From contig NZ_JOEH01000038.1 in NCBI RefSeq assembly GCF_000719095.1, positions 1-64,000 of the forward strand: a stretch of 64,000 nucleotides of DNA, read 5' to 3'. The notes under the pieces were generated by a model. It saw nothing but the letters and a program-made list of their open reading frames with translations, made no database searches and was not told the origin of the DNA. Each line of letters opens with the position of its first letter. Positions within the stretch are counted from its first letter, which is position 1. This DNA comes from Streptacidiphilus jeojiense. Its GTDB lineage: Bacteria; Actinomycetota; Actinomycetes; Streptomycetales; Streptomycetaceae. Shown one piece after another: positions 41,796 through 50,386 of this stretch. A program made the position numbers and the translations under genes.

Positions 41796-44537
41796 GTGCC
41801 GGGTCGGGGGTCGAGTGTGTCGAACAGAGGTCTCGTGGGGCGTGCGCGCGAGCTGGGCGTGCTGCACGGCTTCATCGACACCGTGGAGGCGGACGGCGGC
41901 TCACTGCTCGTCGTCGGCGAGGCGGGCATGGGCAAGACGTCGCTCCTCGACGCCGCGACCTCCCACGCCGCGGAACTCGGCATACGGGTCCTGCGTGCGT
42001 CCGGCGTCGAGTTCGAGGCCGAGGTGAGCTTCGCGGGGCTCCACCAGCTGGTCGCTCCGCTGGCCGCCGAGCTGGCCGTGCTCCCGCCCGACTCCCGACG
42101 CGCGATCGGCGTCGCCGTGGGCCTCGCGGAGGGGCCCGCGCCCGACCGGCTCGCGCTGACCAACGCGCTGCTCTCTCTGCTCTCCGCCGCCGCCGACCGG
42201 GCCGCGCTGTTGCTGGTGGTCGACGACCTGCAGTGGCTCGACCGGGCGAGCGCCACCCTGTTCGGCATCCTCGCTCGGCGGCTCGGCGCCACGACCATCG
42301 GCCTGCTCGGAGTCGTGCGCACCGGTGAGGGCAGTGTGTTCGAGGACGCCGGACTCGCCGAGATCGCCATCGGACCGCTGGACGACGACGCCGCAGCGGT
42401 ACTCCTCACCGAGGCGTTCCCCGAGCTGCCGCCCCGGGCCGCCCGACAGGTGCTCACCGAGGCCCAGGGCAACCCGCTGGCGCTGATCGAGCTTCCGGCG
42501 CACGTCGGCCCCGCCGCCGAGCCTCCGCTGGGCCGCACGCCGGTCGGCCGACGGCTGAAGCTGACCTTCGCCCGGCGGATCGACGCGCTCCCGGCCGAGA
42601 CGCGTACCCAACTGCTGCTCGCGGCGCTCGACGGGACCGGCGAGCTGTTCCCGTCGATCTTCGCCGGTGAGCTGGAACCGGCCGAGCGTGCCCGGCTGAT
42701 ACGCATTCATCCGGTCACCCGCGGTGTCCAGTTCCGGCATCCGCTCACCCGTTCCGCGGTCGTCGAGCTGTCGACCGAGGAGGAACGGCGCGAGGCCCAT
42801 CGGCAGCTGGCCGGACGGCATCCGGACGGCTCCGAGCGGCGGGCCTGGCATCTCGCGGAGGCTGCCTCTGGGCCGGACGAGCGGATCGCGCAGCTGCTGG
42901 AGGAGGCCGCGCTGAGGACGAAGGGGCGCGGCGACCCGGTCGGTGCCATCGGCCTACTGCTTCGCGCGGCCGAGCTGAGCCCTGAACCCGACGACCATCA
43001 CCGCCGCGCCATGTTCGCGACCTACCTCGGCGCCGATGTCACCGGGGATCTCACCGACCCGCGGGCGCTCGTCGCCGAAAGCGGCGGGCAGGGCCCTTCG
43101 GTGGCCACCGCCGTCGCCGCCGCGGCCTACATGGTGAACAGCGGGGGTGACATCGACACCATCCACCGGCTGCTGCTCGGCGCGCTGCGCAAGGTCGGCC
43201 GGTCGAACGCGGCGTGGGACGCACCGCTCAGCGAGATCGTCTACGTCCTGCAGGCGAACTGCTCCTTCGGGTCCCGCACCGAGTTGGTGGACGACTACTG
43301 GGCCGCCCTCGATCGGCTCGATCTCGAGCTCCCGGAGGCCCTGGCCCTGCTCGGCAACACGTTCCTGGAGCCCGCGCGACGGGCGGGGCCCTCGCTCCGA
43401 CCGCTCGACGAGGCCATCGCCGGCATCGGCGAGCAGGCCGATCACGCCCACGCCGTGCGGCTGGGCATCGCGGCGATGTACGTGGACCGGATCGCCGGAT
43501 GCCGCAGCGCGCTGTGGCGGGTGATCGAGCACGGCCGCAGCGGCGGCGCGGTCGCGTCGGCGATCAAGGCGTTCGCGCTCCTGGGGTTCGACGGTGTACT
43601 CAGCGGCGACTGGGACGGTGTGCTCCAACTGGTCGACGAGGGGCTCACCTTCACGATCCGGCACGACTACCGACTGCTCGGCGGATTCCTGCAGTACGAC
43701 CGGGCGATGGTCGCTGCCGCCCGCGGTGATCGCGAGACCGTCCGTCGTCTTGCCGACGGCCTGGTGGCCTGGGGGGCGCCGAACCGCATCGGCTTCGTGC
43801 TCCAACTGGCCGCCCATGCGAAGGCCGTCGACGCGCTGAGCAGCGGGGAGTTCGAGACCGCCTACCGTCACGCGGTCGAGATCTGCTCGCCCGTGACAGT
43901 GCCCGGCTACAAGCCCGCGGCACTGTGGGTCCTGCTCGACCTCGTCGAGGCGGCCGTCAGAGCCGGGCGGATGGCGGAGGCGCGAGCGCATGTCGCCGAC
44001 ATCCATCGGTCAGGAGTCGCCGACCTCTCACCCCGGCTCGCCCTGATCGCGGCCGGTGCGACCGGGATGACCGCGTCCGCCGCCTCGTTCCGCGAGGCGT
44101 TCGACACCGCGCTGGCGATCCCGGGAGCGAGCCGTTGGCCGTTCGCACAGGCGCGGATCCGACTTGCCTACGCCGAACGACTTCGCCGGGCCAAGTCCGC
44201 CTCAGCGGCCCGGCACCAGCTGACGATCGCCCTCGACACCTTCGAGCGACTCGGCGCCTCCCCTTGGGCGGCGCGGGTGCGCGCCGAGCTCCGCGCGAGC
44301 GGGGCACCCGCCGCCCACCCGGCCTCCGGGCCGGCCGCCCCGCTGACCCCGCAGGAGCGCGAGATCGCCGCGCTGGCCGCCGCCGGCCTGACGAACAAGC
44401 AGATCGGCGAACGGCTGTACCTCTCCCCCCGCACGGTGAGCTCCCACCTGTACCACCTGTTCCCCAAGCTCGGCATCAGTTCGCGAGCGGCACTCCGGGA
44501 CGCGCTCGGCGAGTTGCCACCCCCGACGAGAGCCTGA
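41796..44537 (+). CDS. LAL-type LuxR regulator with AAA ATPase domain
   Basis: 913 residues, typical for LAL (large ATP-binding LuxR) regulators. Walker A is GEAGMGKTS (about 41-49), Walker B LLLVVDDLQWLD (about 136). A long helical TPR-like middle region follows. The C-terminal LuxR HTH (about 850-905) reads LTPQEREIAALAAAGLTNKQIGERLYLSPRTVSSHLYHLFPKLGIS. Members are usually ATP-dependent activators of adjacent pathways such as antibiotic or sugar-use clusters. The cupin/hydrolase/MFS operon immediately downstream is the likeliest target. Confidence 0.93.
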   Translation: MPGRGSSVSNRGLVGRARELGVLHGFIDTVEADGGSLLVVGEAGMGKTSLLDAATSHAAELGIRVLRASGVEFEAEVSFAGLHQLVAPLAAELAVLPPDSRRAIGVAVGLAEGPAPDRLALTNALLSLLSAAADRAALLLVVDDLQWLDRASATLFGILARRLGATTIGLLGVVRTGEGSVFEDAGLAEIAIGPLDDDAAAVLLTEAFPELPPRAARQVLTEAQGNPLALIELPAHVGPAAEPPLGRTPVGRRLKLTFARRIDALPAETRTQLLLAALDGTGELFPSIFAGELEPAERARLIRIHPVTRGVQFRHPLTRSAVVELSTEEERREAHRQLAGRHPDGSERRAWHLAEAASGPDERIAQLLEEAALRTKGRGDPVGAIGLLLRAAELSPEPDDHHRRAMFATYLGADVTGDLTDPRALVAESGGQGPSVATAVAAAAYMVNSGGDIDTIHRLLLGALRKVGRSNAAWDAPLSEIVYVLQANCSFGSRTELVDDYWAALDRLDLELPEALALLGNTFLEPARRAGPSLRPLDEAIAGIGEQADHAHAVRLGIAAMYVDRIAGCRSALWRVIEHGRSGGAVASAIKAFALLGFDGVLSGDWDGVLQLVDEGLTFTIRHDYRLLGGFLQYDRAMVAAARGDRETVRRLADGLVAWGAPNRIGFVLQLAAHAKAVDALSSGEFETAYRHAVEICSPVTVPGYKPAALWVLLDLVEAAVRAGRMAEARAHVADIHRSGVADLSPRLALIAAGATGMTASAASFREAFDTALAIPGASRWPFAQARIRLAYAERLRRAKSASAARHQLTIALDTFERLGASPWAARVRAELRASGAPAAHPASGPAAPLTPQEREIAALAAAGLTNKQIGERLYLSPRTVSSHLYHLFPKLGISSRAALRDALGELPPPTRA

Positions 44538-44589
44538 GTCTGCTCCTAGCGCCAGTCAAGGAATACGTCTTCTCGTTATGAGAGTCGGC

Positions 44590-44618
44590 TTGCATGAAGG
44601 TGGTGGGCCGCCTATATT
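44590..44618 (+). promoter_or_regulatory. Promoter of the cupin operon: TTGCAT, 17 bp, TATATT
   Basis: -35 TTGCAT (44590-44595) and -10 TATATT (44613-44618) with a 17-base spacer, unusually AT-rich for this DNA. An ATGAGAG element occurs at 44577 and again at 44620. Confidence 0.7.
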
Positions 44619-44621
44619 CAT

Positions 44622-44650
44622 GAGAGCCAACCCTCACAACGGTGGCTCTC
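44622..44650. promoter_or_regulatory. Inverted repeat over the cupin operon start
   Basis: GAGAGCCA and TGGCTCTC, perfect 8-base arms 13 bases apart, straddle the expected transcription start and precede GGAGG. It could be an operator or a 5' leader hairpin. Confidence 0.55.
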
Positions 44651-44666
44651 TCTTCTGGAGGTTCAC

Positions 44667-45125
44667 ATGACAGACGTATCCGTGACCGGCCCGGACGCCG
44701 GTGAGTCGATCCAGCTCGGCCCGACCGTGATGCGGATCCTGGAGGACGGCAGCACCACCAACCACCGCCTGGGCATCGGGGAGATCACTCTCGCCCCGCA
44801 CACCGACGGACCGCCGCAGCACCGGCACGCACGGCACGACGAGGGCTTCTACGTCGTCTCCGGCGCGGCCCGGTTCACCGTCGGCGAGACCGACTACGAC
44901 GCCCCCGCCGGAACGCTGGTCATGATCCCGCCCGGCGCCCCGCACACCTTCGCCAACCCGACCGACGGCGTCACGGTGCTGCTCAACACCTTCACCCCGG
45001 ACCTGTACGTCAACTACTTCCGGGACCTGGGCGACATGATCGCCGGCGGCCGACCGCTCACCCCCGAGTCGACCGTCGAGGCGATGAGCCGCTACGCCAC
45101 CGAGCCGGCCACCGACTTCGCCTGA
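44667..45125 (+). CDS. Cupin-domain protein
   Basis: 152 residues, GGAGG 5 bases before the ATG. Cupin motif 1 is QHRHARHDEGFYVVSGAARFTVG, giving HxHxxxxE-type ligands (about 51-60). Motif 2 is PPGAPHTFANPTDG (about 91-100), with the His. All canonical metal ligands appear present. Likely a small dioxygenase, isomerase or binding protein. First gene of a three-gene operon downstream of the LAL regulator. Confidence 0.9.
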   Translation: MTDVSVTGPDAGESIQLGPTVMRILEDGSTTNHRLGIGEITLAPHTDGPPQHRHARHDEGFYVVSGAARFTVGETDYDAPAGTLVMIPPGAPHTFANPTDGVTVLLNTFTPDLYVNYFRDLGDMIAGGRPLTPESTVEAMSRYATEPATDFA

Positions 45126-45172
45126 CCGCACGTACCTCCAGACCGCCCGCAGCAATGACCGAGGAGAACATC

Positions 45173-45982
45173 GTGAACACCACCACGCTGTACACCGTCC
45201 CGCTCGCCGGCACCGACCCGGTCGAGGTGTCCGTCGCCGACTTCGGGTCCGGGCAGCCGTTCCTGCTGCTGCACGGCGGCGCCGGCCCGCAGTCGGTCAC
45301 CGGCTTCGCCGAGAAGTTCGCCGCCGCCCACGGCGTGCGCGTACTCGTCCCGACCCACCCCGGCTTCGGCGGTACCGAGCGGCCCGAGGCCCTGGACTCC
45401 GTCGCCGGCCTGGCCGCACTCTACGGCGCGCTGCTCGACCAGCTGGACCTGGCCGATGTCACCGTCATCGGCAACTCGATCGGCGGCTGGATCACCGCCG
45501 AGATCGCACTGCTGAAGTCGCCGCGGGTCAGCGGCATCGTCCTGATCGACGCCGTCGGCATCGAGGTCCCCGGCCACCCCGTCGCCGACTTCTTCTCCCT
45601 GACCATGGATCAGGTCTTCCAGCTCAGCTTCCACAACCCAGCGCCGTTCCGCATCGACCCCACCACCCTGCCCCCCGCCGCGCAGGCCGTCGCCGCGGGC
45701 AACCGGGCCGCCATCGCCGCCTACGCGGGCACCGCCATGACCGACCCCACCCTCGCCGGGCGCCTCGCATCCCTGGAGATCCCCACCCTGGTGCTGTGGG
45801 GCGAGAGCGACGGAATCGTCGACACCCACTACGGGCACGCCTACGCCGCCGCGATCCCCACGGCCCGGTTCCAGCTCCTCCCCGAGACCGGCCACTCCCC
45901 GCAGCTGGAGACCCCCGACCAGGTCATCCACGCGATCCGGGACAGCGCCGGTACCGACGCCTCCGTCCTCGCCGGCCGATGA
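45173..45982 (+). CDS. Alpha/beta hydrolase
   Basis: 269 residues. GTG at 45173 is chosen because GAGGAG lies 6 bases before it; an ATG six codons earlier would place that ribosome site inside the gene. Core motifs: PFLLLHGGAGPQSVTGFAEKFA, PTHPGFGGTERP, the elbow VIGNSIGGWI (Ser about 104), acid LWGESDGIVD (about 217) and His ETGHSPQLE (about 243). It sits between a cupin and an MFS exporter. The stop overlaps the MFS start as ATGA. Confidence 0.9.
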   Translation: MNTTTLYTVPLAGTDPVEVSVADFGSGQPFLLLHGGAGPQSVTGFAEKFAAAHGVRVLVPTHPGFGGTERPEALDSVAGLAALYGALLDQLDLADVTVIGNSIGGWITAEIALLKSPRVSGIVLIDAVGIEVPGHPVADFFSLTMDQVFQLSFHNPAPFRIDPTTLPPAAQAVAAGNRAAIAAYAGTAMTDPTLAGRLASLEIPTLVLWGESDGIVDTHYGHAYAAAIPTARFQLLPETGHSPQLETPDQVIHAIRDSAGTDASVLAGR

Positions 45983-47475
45983 CCACCCACCCGAGCCCGA
46001 ACGACGGCGACCGTCGGCGGGCGGAGTTCGTCCTGGCAGTGTGCTGCCTGAGCCTGCTGATCACCGCCCTGGACACCACCGCCGTCAACGTCGCCCTCCC
46101 AGCCGTCGGCCGCGACCTGCGCGCCCCCGTCAGCGGGCTGCAGTGGACCGTCGACGGCTACACCCTCGCGGTAGCCGCCTTCATGCTCCTCGCCGGATCC
46201 ACCGCCGACCGGATCGGACGGCGCCGGGTCTTCCAGACCGGACTGGCCCTGTTCACCACCGGCTCGCTGGCCTGCTCCCTGGCCCCCTCCCTGGGCTGGC
46301 TGATCGCCTTCCGCATCGTCCAGGGCCTGGGCGCCAGCATGCTCAACCCCGTCGCCCTGTCGATCATCACCCACGCCTTCCCCGATCCCCGCGAACGCGC
46401 CCGAGCCATCGGACTCTGGGGCACCACCGTCGGCCTGTCCCTGGCCGCAGGACCGGTGGTCGGCGGCCTGCTGGTCGCCTCAGCCGGCTGGCGCTCGATC
46501 TTCTGGATCAACATCCCGATCGGCCTGGCCGCCCTGGCACTCGCCGCCGTGATCGTCCCCGAATCCCGAGCCGCAGCGCCACGACGTCCGGACCCGGTCG
46601 GCCAGTTGCTGGTCGTCACCGTCCTGGGTTCGCTGATCTTCGCGATCATCGAGGGCTCGCGCCAAGGCTACGGCAGCGCCCCCATCATCGGCCTGTTCCT
46701 CCTGGCCGGGGTCGCCGCCACAGCGCTGCCCGGCTACGAACGCCGGCGCGAACAGCCGCTGATCGACCCGGCGTTCTTCCGCTCGGTCCCGTTCACCGGC
46801 TCCTTCCTCGTCGCCGTCACCGCATTCGTCGTGCTGTCCGGCTTCCTGTTCCTCAACACCCTGTACCTGCAGCAGGTACGAGGCTGCAGCGCCCTGCACG
46901 CGGGCCTGCTGACCGTCCCCATGGCGGCCGGCATCGCGCTCGCCTCCCCGCTGTCCGGGCGCCTGACCGCCACCCGCGGGCCACGGCTGCCGCTGGTGGC
47001 CGCAGGCCTGCTGATCACCGCCGCCACGCTCACTCTGACCGGGCTCACCGCAACCACGCCGTGGGCGGTCCTGCTCACCGCCTACGTCCTGCTGGGCATC
47101 GGCTTCGGCCTGGTCAACGCCCCGATCACCAGCTCCGCCGTGGCCGGCATGCCCCGCGCCCAGGCCGGGGTGTCCGCCGCGATCACCACCACCGGCCGCC
47201 AGGTCGGCAACAACCTCGGCGTGGCCGTCCTGGGCTCGATCGTCGCCGCCCGCACCGCGGGTGCGGGCCACGCGGGGCTCGCCGCCGCCAGCCACCCGGG
47301 CTGGTGGATCCTGGCCGCCAGCGGACTGCTGATCGCAGCGACGGGCCTGGCGATCACCACCCGCCGCGCCACCGCCACCGCCACCCGGGTCGCCACCCGC
47401 TTCCCGACCGATCCCGTCCCCCCGGCGGTCAGCGCCCCCAGCACGCCCGGTGTACGGGGCGCCGCGGCAGCCTGA
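45979..47475 (+). CDS. MFS drug/H+ antiporter, DHA2 (14-TM) family
   Basis: 498 residues with 14 predicted helices. The DHA2 motif LDTTAVNVALPAVGRDL is at about 31-47, motif A DRIGRRRVFQTG at about 78-89, and the antiporter motif C LAAGPVVGGLL at about 155-165. The C-terminus is a Pro/Ala-rich cytoplasmic tail. It exports small hydrophobic compounds using the proton gradient. The ATGA overlap ties its translation to the hydrolase, so the operon may convert and export a compound. Confidence 0.93.
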   Translation: MTTHPSPNDGDRRRAEFVLAVCCLSLLITALDTTAVNVALPAVGRDLRAPVSGLQWTVDGYTLAVAAFMLLAGSTADRIGRRRVFQTGLALFTTGSLACSLAPSLGWLIAFRIVQGLGASMLNPVALSIITHAFPDPRERARAIGLWGTTVGLSLAAGPVVGGLLVASAGWRSIFWINIPIGLAALALAAVIVPESRAAAPRRPDPVGQLLVVTVLGSLIFAIIEGSRQGYGSAPIIGLFLLAGVAATALPGYERRREQPLIDPAFFRSVPFTGSFLVAVTAFVVLSGFLFLNTLYLQQVRGCSALHAGLLTVPMAAGIALASPLSGRLTATRGPRLPLVAAGLLITAATLTLTGLTATTPWAVLLTAYVLLGIGFGLVNAPITSSAVAGMPRAQAGVSAAITTTGRQVGNNLGVAVLGSIVAARTAGAGHAGLAAASHPGWWILAASGLLIAATGLAITTRRATATATRVATRFPTDPVPPAVSAPSTPGVRGAAAA

Positions 47476-47648
47476 CGGCCCGTCAAGGATCCCCACCGCG
47501 GGCCGCGGAGTCTAGGTCAAATTACTGAAGCCGCTGCAAAAGTGCTGCTCCTACTATCGGTGGCACGCCAGACGGATCGAGCCGGGCCGTTCACGATCGG
47601 CGCACTCTCCGTCCGGCCTTCTCTTACCCACCATGCGCGAGGAGCCCC

Positions 47649-48497
47649 ATGAGTACAGAAGTTTCCCGTCGTCAGGTACTGGCCGCCGGAGCGGCGCTGG
47701 CCGGGTCGGCGGCACTGGTGGCCGGCTCCGGGGGAACGGCCGCCGCCGCGGCCCCGACCGGTAGCGGCAAGGGAGAGTCCAAGGTGAAGCCCACGATCGT
47801 GTTGGTGCACGGCGGCTACGCCGACTCGTCCTGCTGGAACGCCACCATCGCGGAACTGCAGTGCAAGGGCTACACCACGATCTGCGGCTCCAACCCGCTG
47901 CGCGGCATTCCGACCGACGCCCCCTACATCGCCAGCCTGCTGAACTCCATCAGCGGACCGGTCGTGCTGGTCGCCCACTCCATGGGCGGCACGGTCACCA
48001 CCAACGCCGCCGCCGGCAAGGCCAACGTCAAAGCACTGGTCTACATCTCGGCGTTCGTGCCCGACGTCGGCGAGACCCAAGGGGACCTCATCAACAAGTT
48101 CCCCGGCAGCGAGGTCCTGCCGGTCAGCGTCCCGGTCCCCTACACCAAGGCCGACGGCACCACCGGCACCGACCTGTACCTCAGCAAGGACGGCCAGGCG
48201 GCCTTCGCCGCCGACATCTCCACCACCGCCTTCCAGGTCCTCCAGGCCACCCAACGCCCCTTCGACGCCGCCTCCTTCACCTACCCCACCACCGCCGCCG
48301 CCTGGAAGACCATCCCGGTGTGGGGACTGGTCGCCGGCCGCGACAAAGCCATCCCGCCGGCCTGCGAACGCTGGATGTACGCCCGCGCCAACGCGCGCAA
48401 GATCGTCGAAGTACCGACCTCGTCCCACGTCGCCATGCTCAGCCACCCCAAGACCGTCGCCGGCCTCATCGTGGACGCCGCCGAGGCGGTCAGCTGA
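47649..48497 (+). CDS. Tat-exported alpha/beta hydrolase
   Basis: 282 residues, ribosome site GAGGAG. The N-terminus is a textbook twin-arginine signal, SRRQVLAAGAALAGSAALVAG. The hydrolase core begins KPTIVLVHGGYADSSCWNATIAEL. The elbow is VVLVAHSMGGTVTT (Ser about 116), acid VAGRDKAIPP (about 237) and His SSHVAMLSHP (about 261). It resembles the cytoplasmic enzyme at 40960 but acts outside the membrane. Folded export suggests a cofactor or rapid folding. Confidence 0.9.
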   Translation: MSTEVSRRQVLAAGAALAGSAALVAGSGGTAAAAAPTGSGKGESKVKPTIVLVHGGYADSSCWNATIAELQCKGYTTICGSNPLRGIPTDAPYIASLLNSISGPVVLVAHSMGGTVTTNAAAGKANVKALVYISAFVPDVGETQGDLINKFPGSEVLPVSVPVPYTKADGTTGTDLYLSKDGQAAFAADISTTAFQVLQATQRPFDAASFTYPTTAAAWKTIPVWGLVAGRDKAIPPACERWMYARANARKIVEVPTSSHVAMLSHPKTVAGLIVDAAEAVS

Positions 48498-48511
48498 CAC
48501 CAGCGACAGGC

Positions 48512-48539
48512 GCCCCGGTCCAGCAGCACGGACCGGGGC
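48512..48539. terminator. Perfect hairpin after the Tat hydrolase
   Basis: GCCCCGGTCC and GGACCGGGGC around an 8-base loop, 14 bp after the stop codon. Confidence 0.8.
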
Positions 48540-48608
48540 ACTCCCCCGGCCGGGACCGGACTTCCGGATCAGAGGCACGTAGCCGCGTGCGACCAGCGAC
48601 TGACGGAG

Positions 48609-48857
48609 CTACTCGGCCAGTCGGGCGTAGCCCGCGCCGGCCCGGAGCAATCGCAGCACCTGTGCCCAGTCGATCCGGTTGGGATCGCCGAACTCGCGTG
48701 GCGGCTGCGGCGGCAGCTGCTCCAGGCAGGCTCGGCACAGGCGCATCGGAGCGTCCGGGAAGCGGGGTCGTCGGACGTCCGGTCCGGTGGCACGGCAGCC
48801 CTGGCAGGTCCGCTCGCAGGGTCGGGCGTCCCAGGGTGCCTCACTGGTGTCCCCCAT
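48609..48857 (-). CDS. Small zinc-ribbon-like protein
   Basis: 82 residues. Two cysteine pairs, CERTCQGC and LCRAC (about 14-21 and 41-44), are spaced as in a small zinc ribbon. The C-terminal half is an ordinary helix (IDWAQVLRLLRAGAGYARLAE). I do not recognise the family. No ribosome site is obvious. It is probably a real small gene because the third-position GC bias is strong and the Cys pattern non-random. Confidence 0.5.
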   Translation of the reverse strand: MGDTSEAPWDARPCERTCQGCRATGPDVRRPRFPDAPMRLCRACLEQLPPQPPREFGDPNRIDWAQVLRLLRAGAGYARLAE

Positions 48858-48989
48858 GGGCCCAGGTTGTGCTCGCGCCGGCCCCGGGGCAAGGCAGGTT
48901 TTCGCCTAAGCCGATGGTGGTTTCCTCGTGGACAGTTCGGCGCCCTGCGGGGAGGTTCCCGACCGCGCCGGCGATGCCCACGGCCGCCG

Positions 48990-49361
48990 TCACCCCGTAT
49001 CGCTCGGCGCCAGGCGCCGCGTGATGCGGTCGAACAGCTCCGACAGCGGCTCGCCCACGTCCCCACCGAACTCGGTCAGCCCGTAGGTGACCTGGGGCGG
49101 GGTCGTCGGTTCGACCTGGCGCCAGACCAGGCCGTCCTGGACCAGCGCGCGCAGGGTCTGGGCGAGCATCTTCTCGCTGATCCCCTGGATGCTCTCGCGC
49201 AGCTCGTAGAACCGAAGACTGTTGCTCCGCAAGGAGATCAACACCCAGACGCCCCATCTGCTGGTGACATGGTCGACCACATCGCGGGCCGGGCAGTCGG
49301 TGTGAAACACGTCATACCGCTTGTCCACCTCGGCCCGTGTGGGCTGCACGCCTCCCGACAT
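48990..49361 (-). CDS. HxlR-family regulator
   Basis: 123 residues. Winged helix: CPARDVVDHVTSRWGVWVLISLRSNSLRFYELRESIQGISEKMLAQTLRALVQDGLVWRQ, with the redox-relevant Cys near residue 23 just before the domain, and the typical GLTEFGGDVGEPLSELFDR wing/helix. TAAGCT lies exactly six bases before the ATG, so the message is probably leaderless. It is divergent from an NmrA-like gene; a dyad between them overlaps both promoters. Confidence 0.92.
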   Translation of the reverse strand: MSGGVQPTRAEVDKRYDVFHTDCPARDVVDHVTSRWGVWVLISLRSNSLRFYELRESIQGISEKMLAQTLRALVQDGLVWRQVEPTTPPQVTYGLTEFGGDVGEPLSELFDRITRRLAPSDTG

Positions 49362-49367
49362 GTGAGG

Positions 49368-49373
49368 AGCTTA
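49368..49373 (-). promoter_or_regulatory. -10 hexamer TAAGCT, leaderless spacing
   Basis: TANNNT six bases before the HxlR ATG. It shares the CTTAC element with the operator next to it. Confidence 0.5.
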
Positions 49374-49387
49374 CCTCTGGGTACGTC

Positions 49388-49402
49388 CTTACTGGAAGTA
49401 AG
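49388..49402. promoter_or_regulatory. HxlR operator CTTACT-GGA-AGTAAG
   Basis: Perfect 6-base arms. It covers the -35 (TTACTG, 49389-49394) of the rightward promoter, whose -10 is TAGCGT (49412-49417) at 17-bp spacing. A second CTTAC half-site is at 49370-49374. Confidence 0.7.
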
Positions 49403-49452
49403 CCCGGCTCCTAGCGTGAGGACCACAGAGGACCTGAGACAAGGAGCTGCTC

Positions 49453-50292
49453 ATGATCGTGGTGACCGGGGCTACCGGGAATGTCGGCCGGCCGTTGACG
49501 CTGGCGCTGGCCGAAGGGGGTCAGCAGGTGACGGCGGTGTCACGCCATGCGGCCCAACTGCCCGACGGAGTCCGGCACATGGCGGCCGACCTGACCGTGC
49601 CGACCGGCCTGGAGCCCGCGTTGGCCGGGGCGAAGGCGCTGTTCCTGCTGCTGTCCGGCGACCTGCACGCCGCTACGGCCCGCCCGGCCGACATCATCGG
49701 CCAGGCCGAGGCCGCCGGGGTCCGCCGGGTCGTCCTGCTCTCCACGCAGGGCGTGGCAACCAGGCCGTTCGGCGCAACCCGGATCGCGGTGCGCGCCGTG
49801 GAGGACGCGCTGCGGGAGTCCAGCCTGGAATGGGCCATCCTGCGGCCCGGCGGCTTCGCCTCCAACGCACTGTGGTGGGCCGAGTCCGTCCGCACCCAGC
49901 GTCTCGTCGCCGCGCCCTTCGGCGATGTCGGGGTGCCGATCATCGACCCGGTGGACATCGCCGAGGCCGCGGCGGCGTGCCTGCTGGAGGACCGGCACGC
50001 AGGCGGCACATACGAGCTGACCGGCCCTCAGGTGATCACACCGCGCCAGCAGGCAGAGGCCATCAGCGCCGCACTGGGCTCGCCGGTGCAGTTCCACGAC
50101 CTCACCCGCGACGAAGCCAAGGCCGCCATGGCCCGCAGCATGCCGGCCGAACTCGCCGAGGACACCTTGACCATCCTCGGCTCCCCGAACCCCGCCGAGC
50201 TGCGCATCAGCCCGGACGTCCAACGGATCCTCGGCCGCGCCCCGCACCCGTTCGCCGCCTGGGCCGCCCGCAACACCGCCGCATTCCGCTGA
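49453..50292 (+). CDS. NmrA-like NAD(P)-binding protein (atypical SDR)
   Basis: 279 residues, ribosome site AAGGAG. Rossmann start IVVTGATGNVGRPLTLALAEGGQQVTAVSR (GxxGxxG). Further blocks are VVLLSTQGVA, EWAILRPGGFASNALWWAES and YELTGPQVITPRQQAEAISAALG. The catalytic Tyr-Lys of classical SDRs is absent, as in QOR2/NmrA-type proteins, which act as quinone reductases or redox sensors. Divergent from the HxlR regulator, a very common pairing for electrophile or quinone response. Confidence 0.92.
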   Translation: MIVVTGATGNVGRPLTLALAEGGQQVTAVSRHAAQLPDGVRHMAADLTVPTGLEPALAGAKALFLLLSGDLHAATARPADIIGQAEAAGVRRVVLLSTQGVATRPFGATRIAVRAVEDALRESSLEWAILRPGGFASNALWWAESVRTQRLVAAPFGDVGVPIIDPVDIAEAAAACLLEDRHAGGTYELTGPQVITPRQQAEAISAALGSPVQFHDLTRDEAKAAMARSMPAELAEDTLTILGSPNPAELRISPDVQRILGRAPHPFAAWAARNTAAFR

Positions 50293-50386
50293 GACCGGCC
50301 AGCCCGCCCCCATGGGTAAGGTGTGCGAGGGCCTGGCGCTCCTGACTGCGCCGCGTCTGCCGAGCCCTTGGTGAACGGAGTCCGCC

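Noticed and set aside
42954..44006. 350-codon minus-strand frame inside the LAL regulator
   Set aside because: Mirror frame with no domain; the plus strand has complete Walker and HTH motifs.
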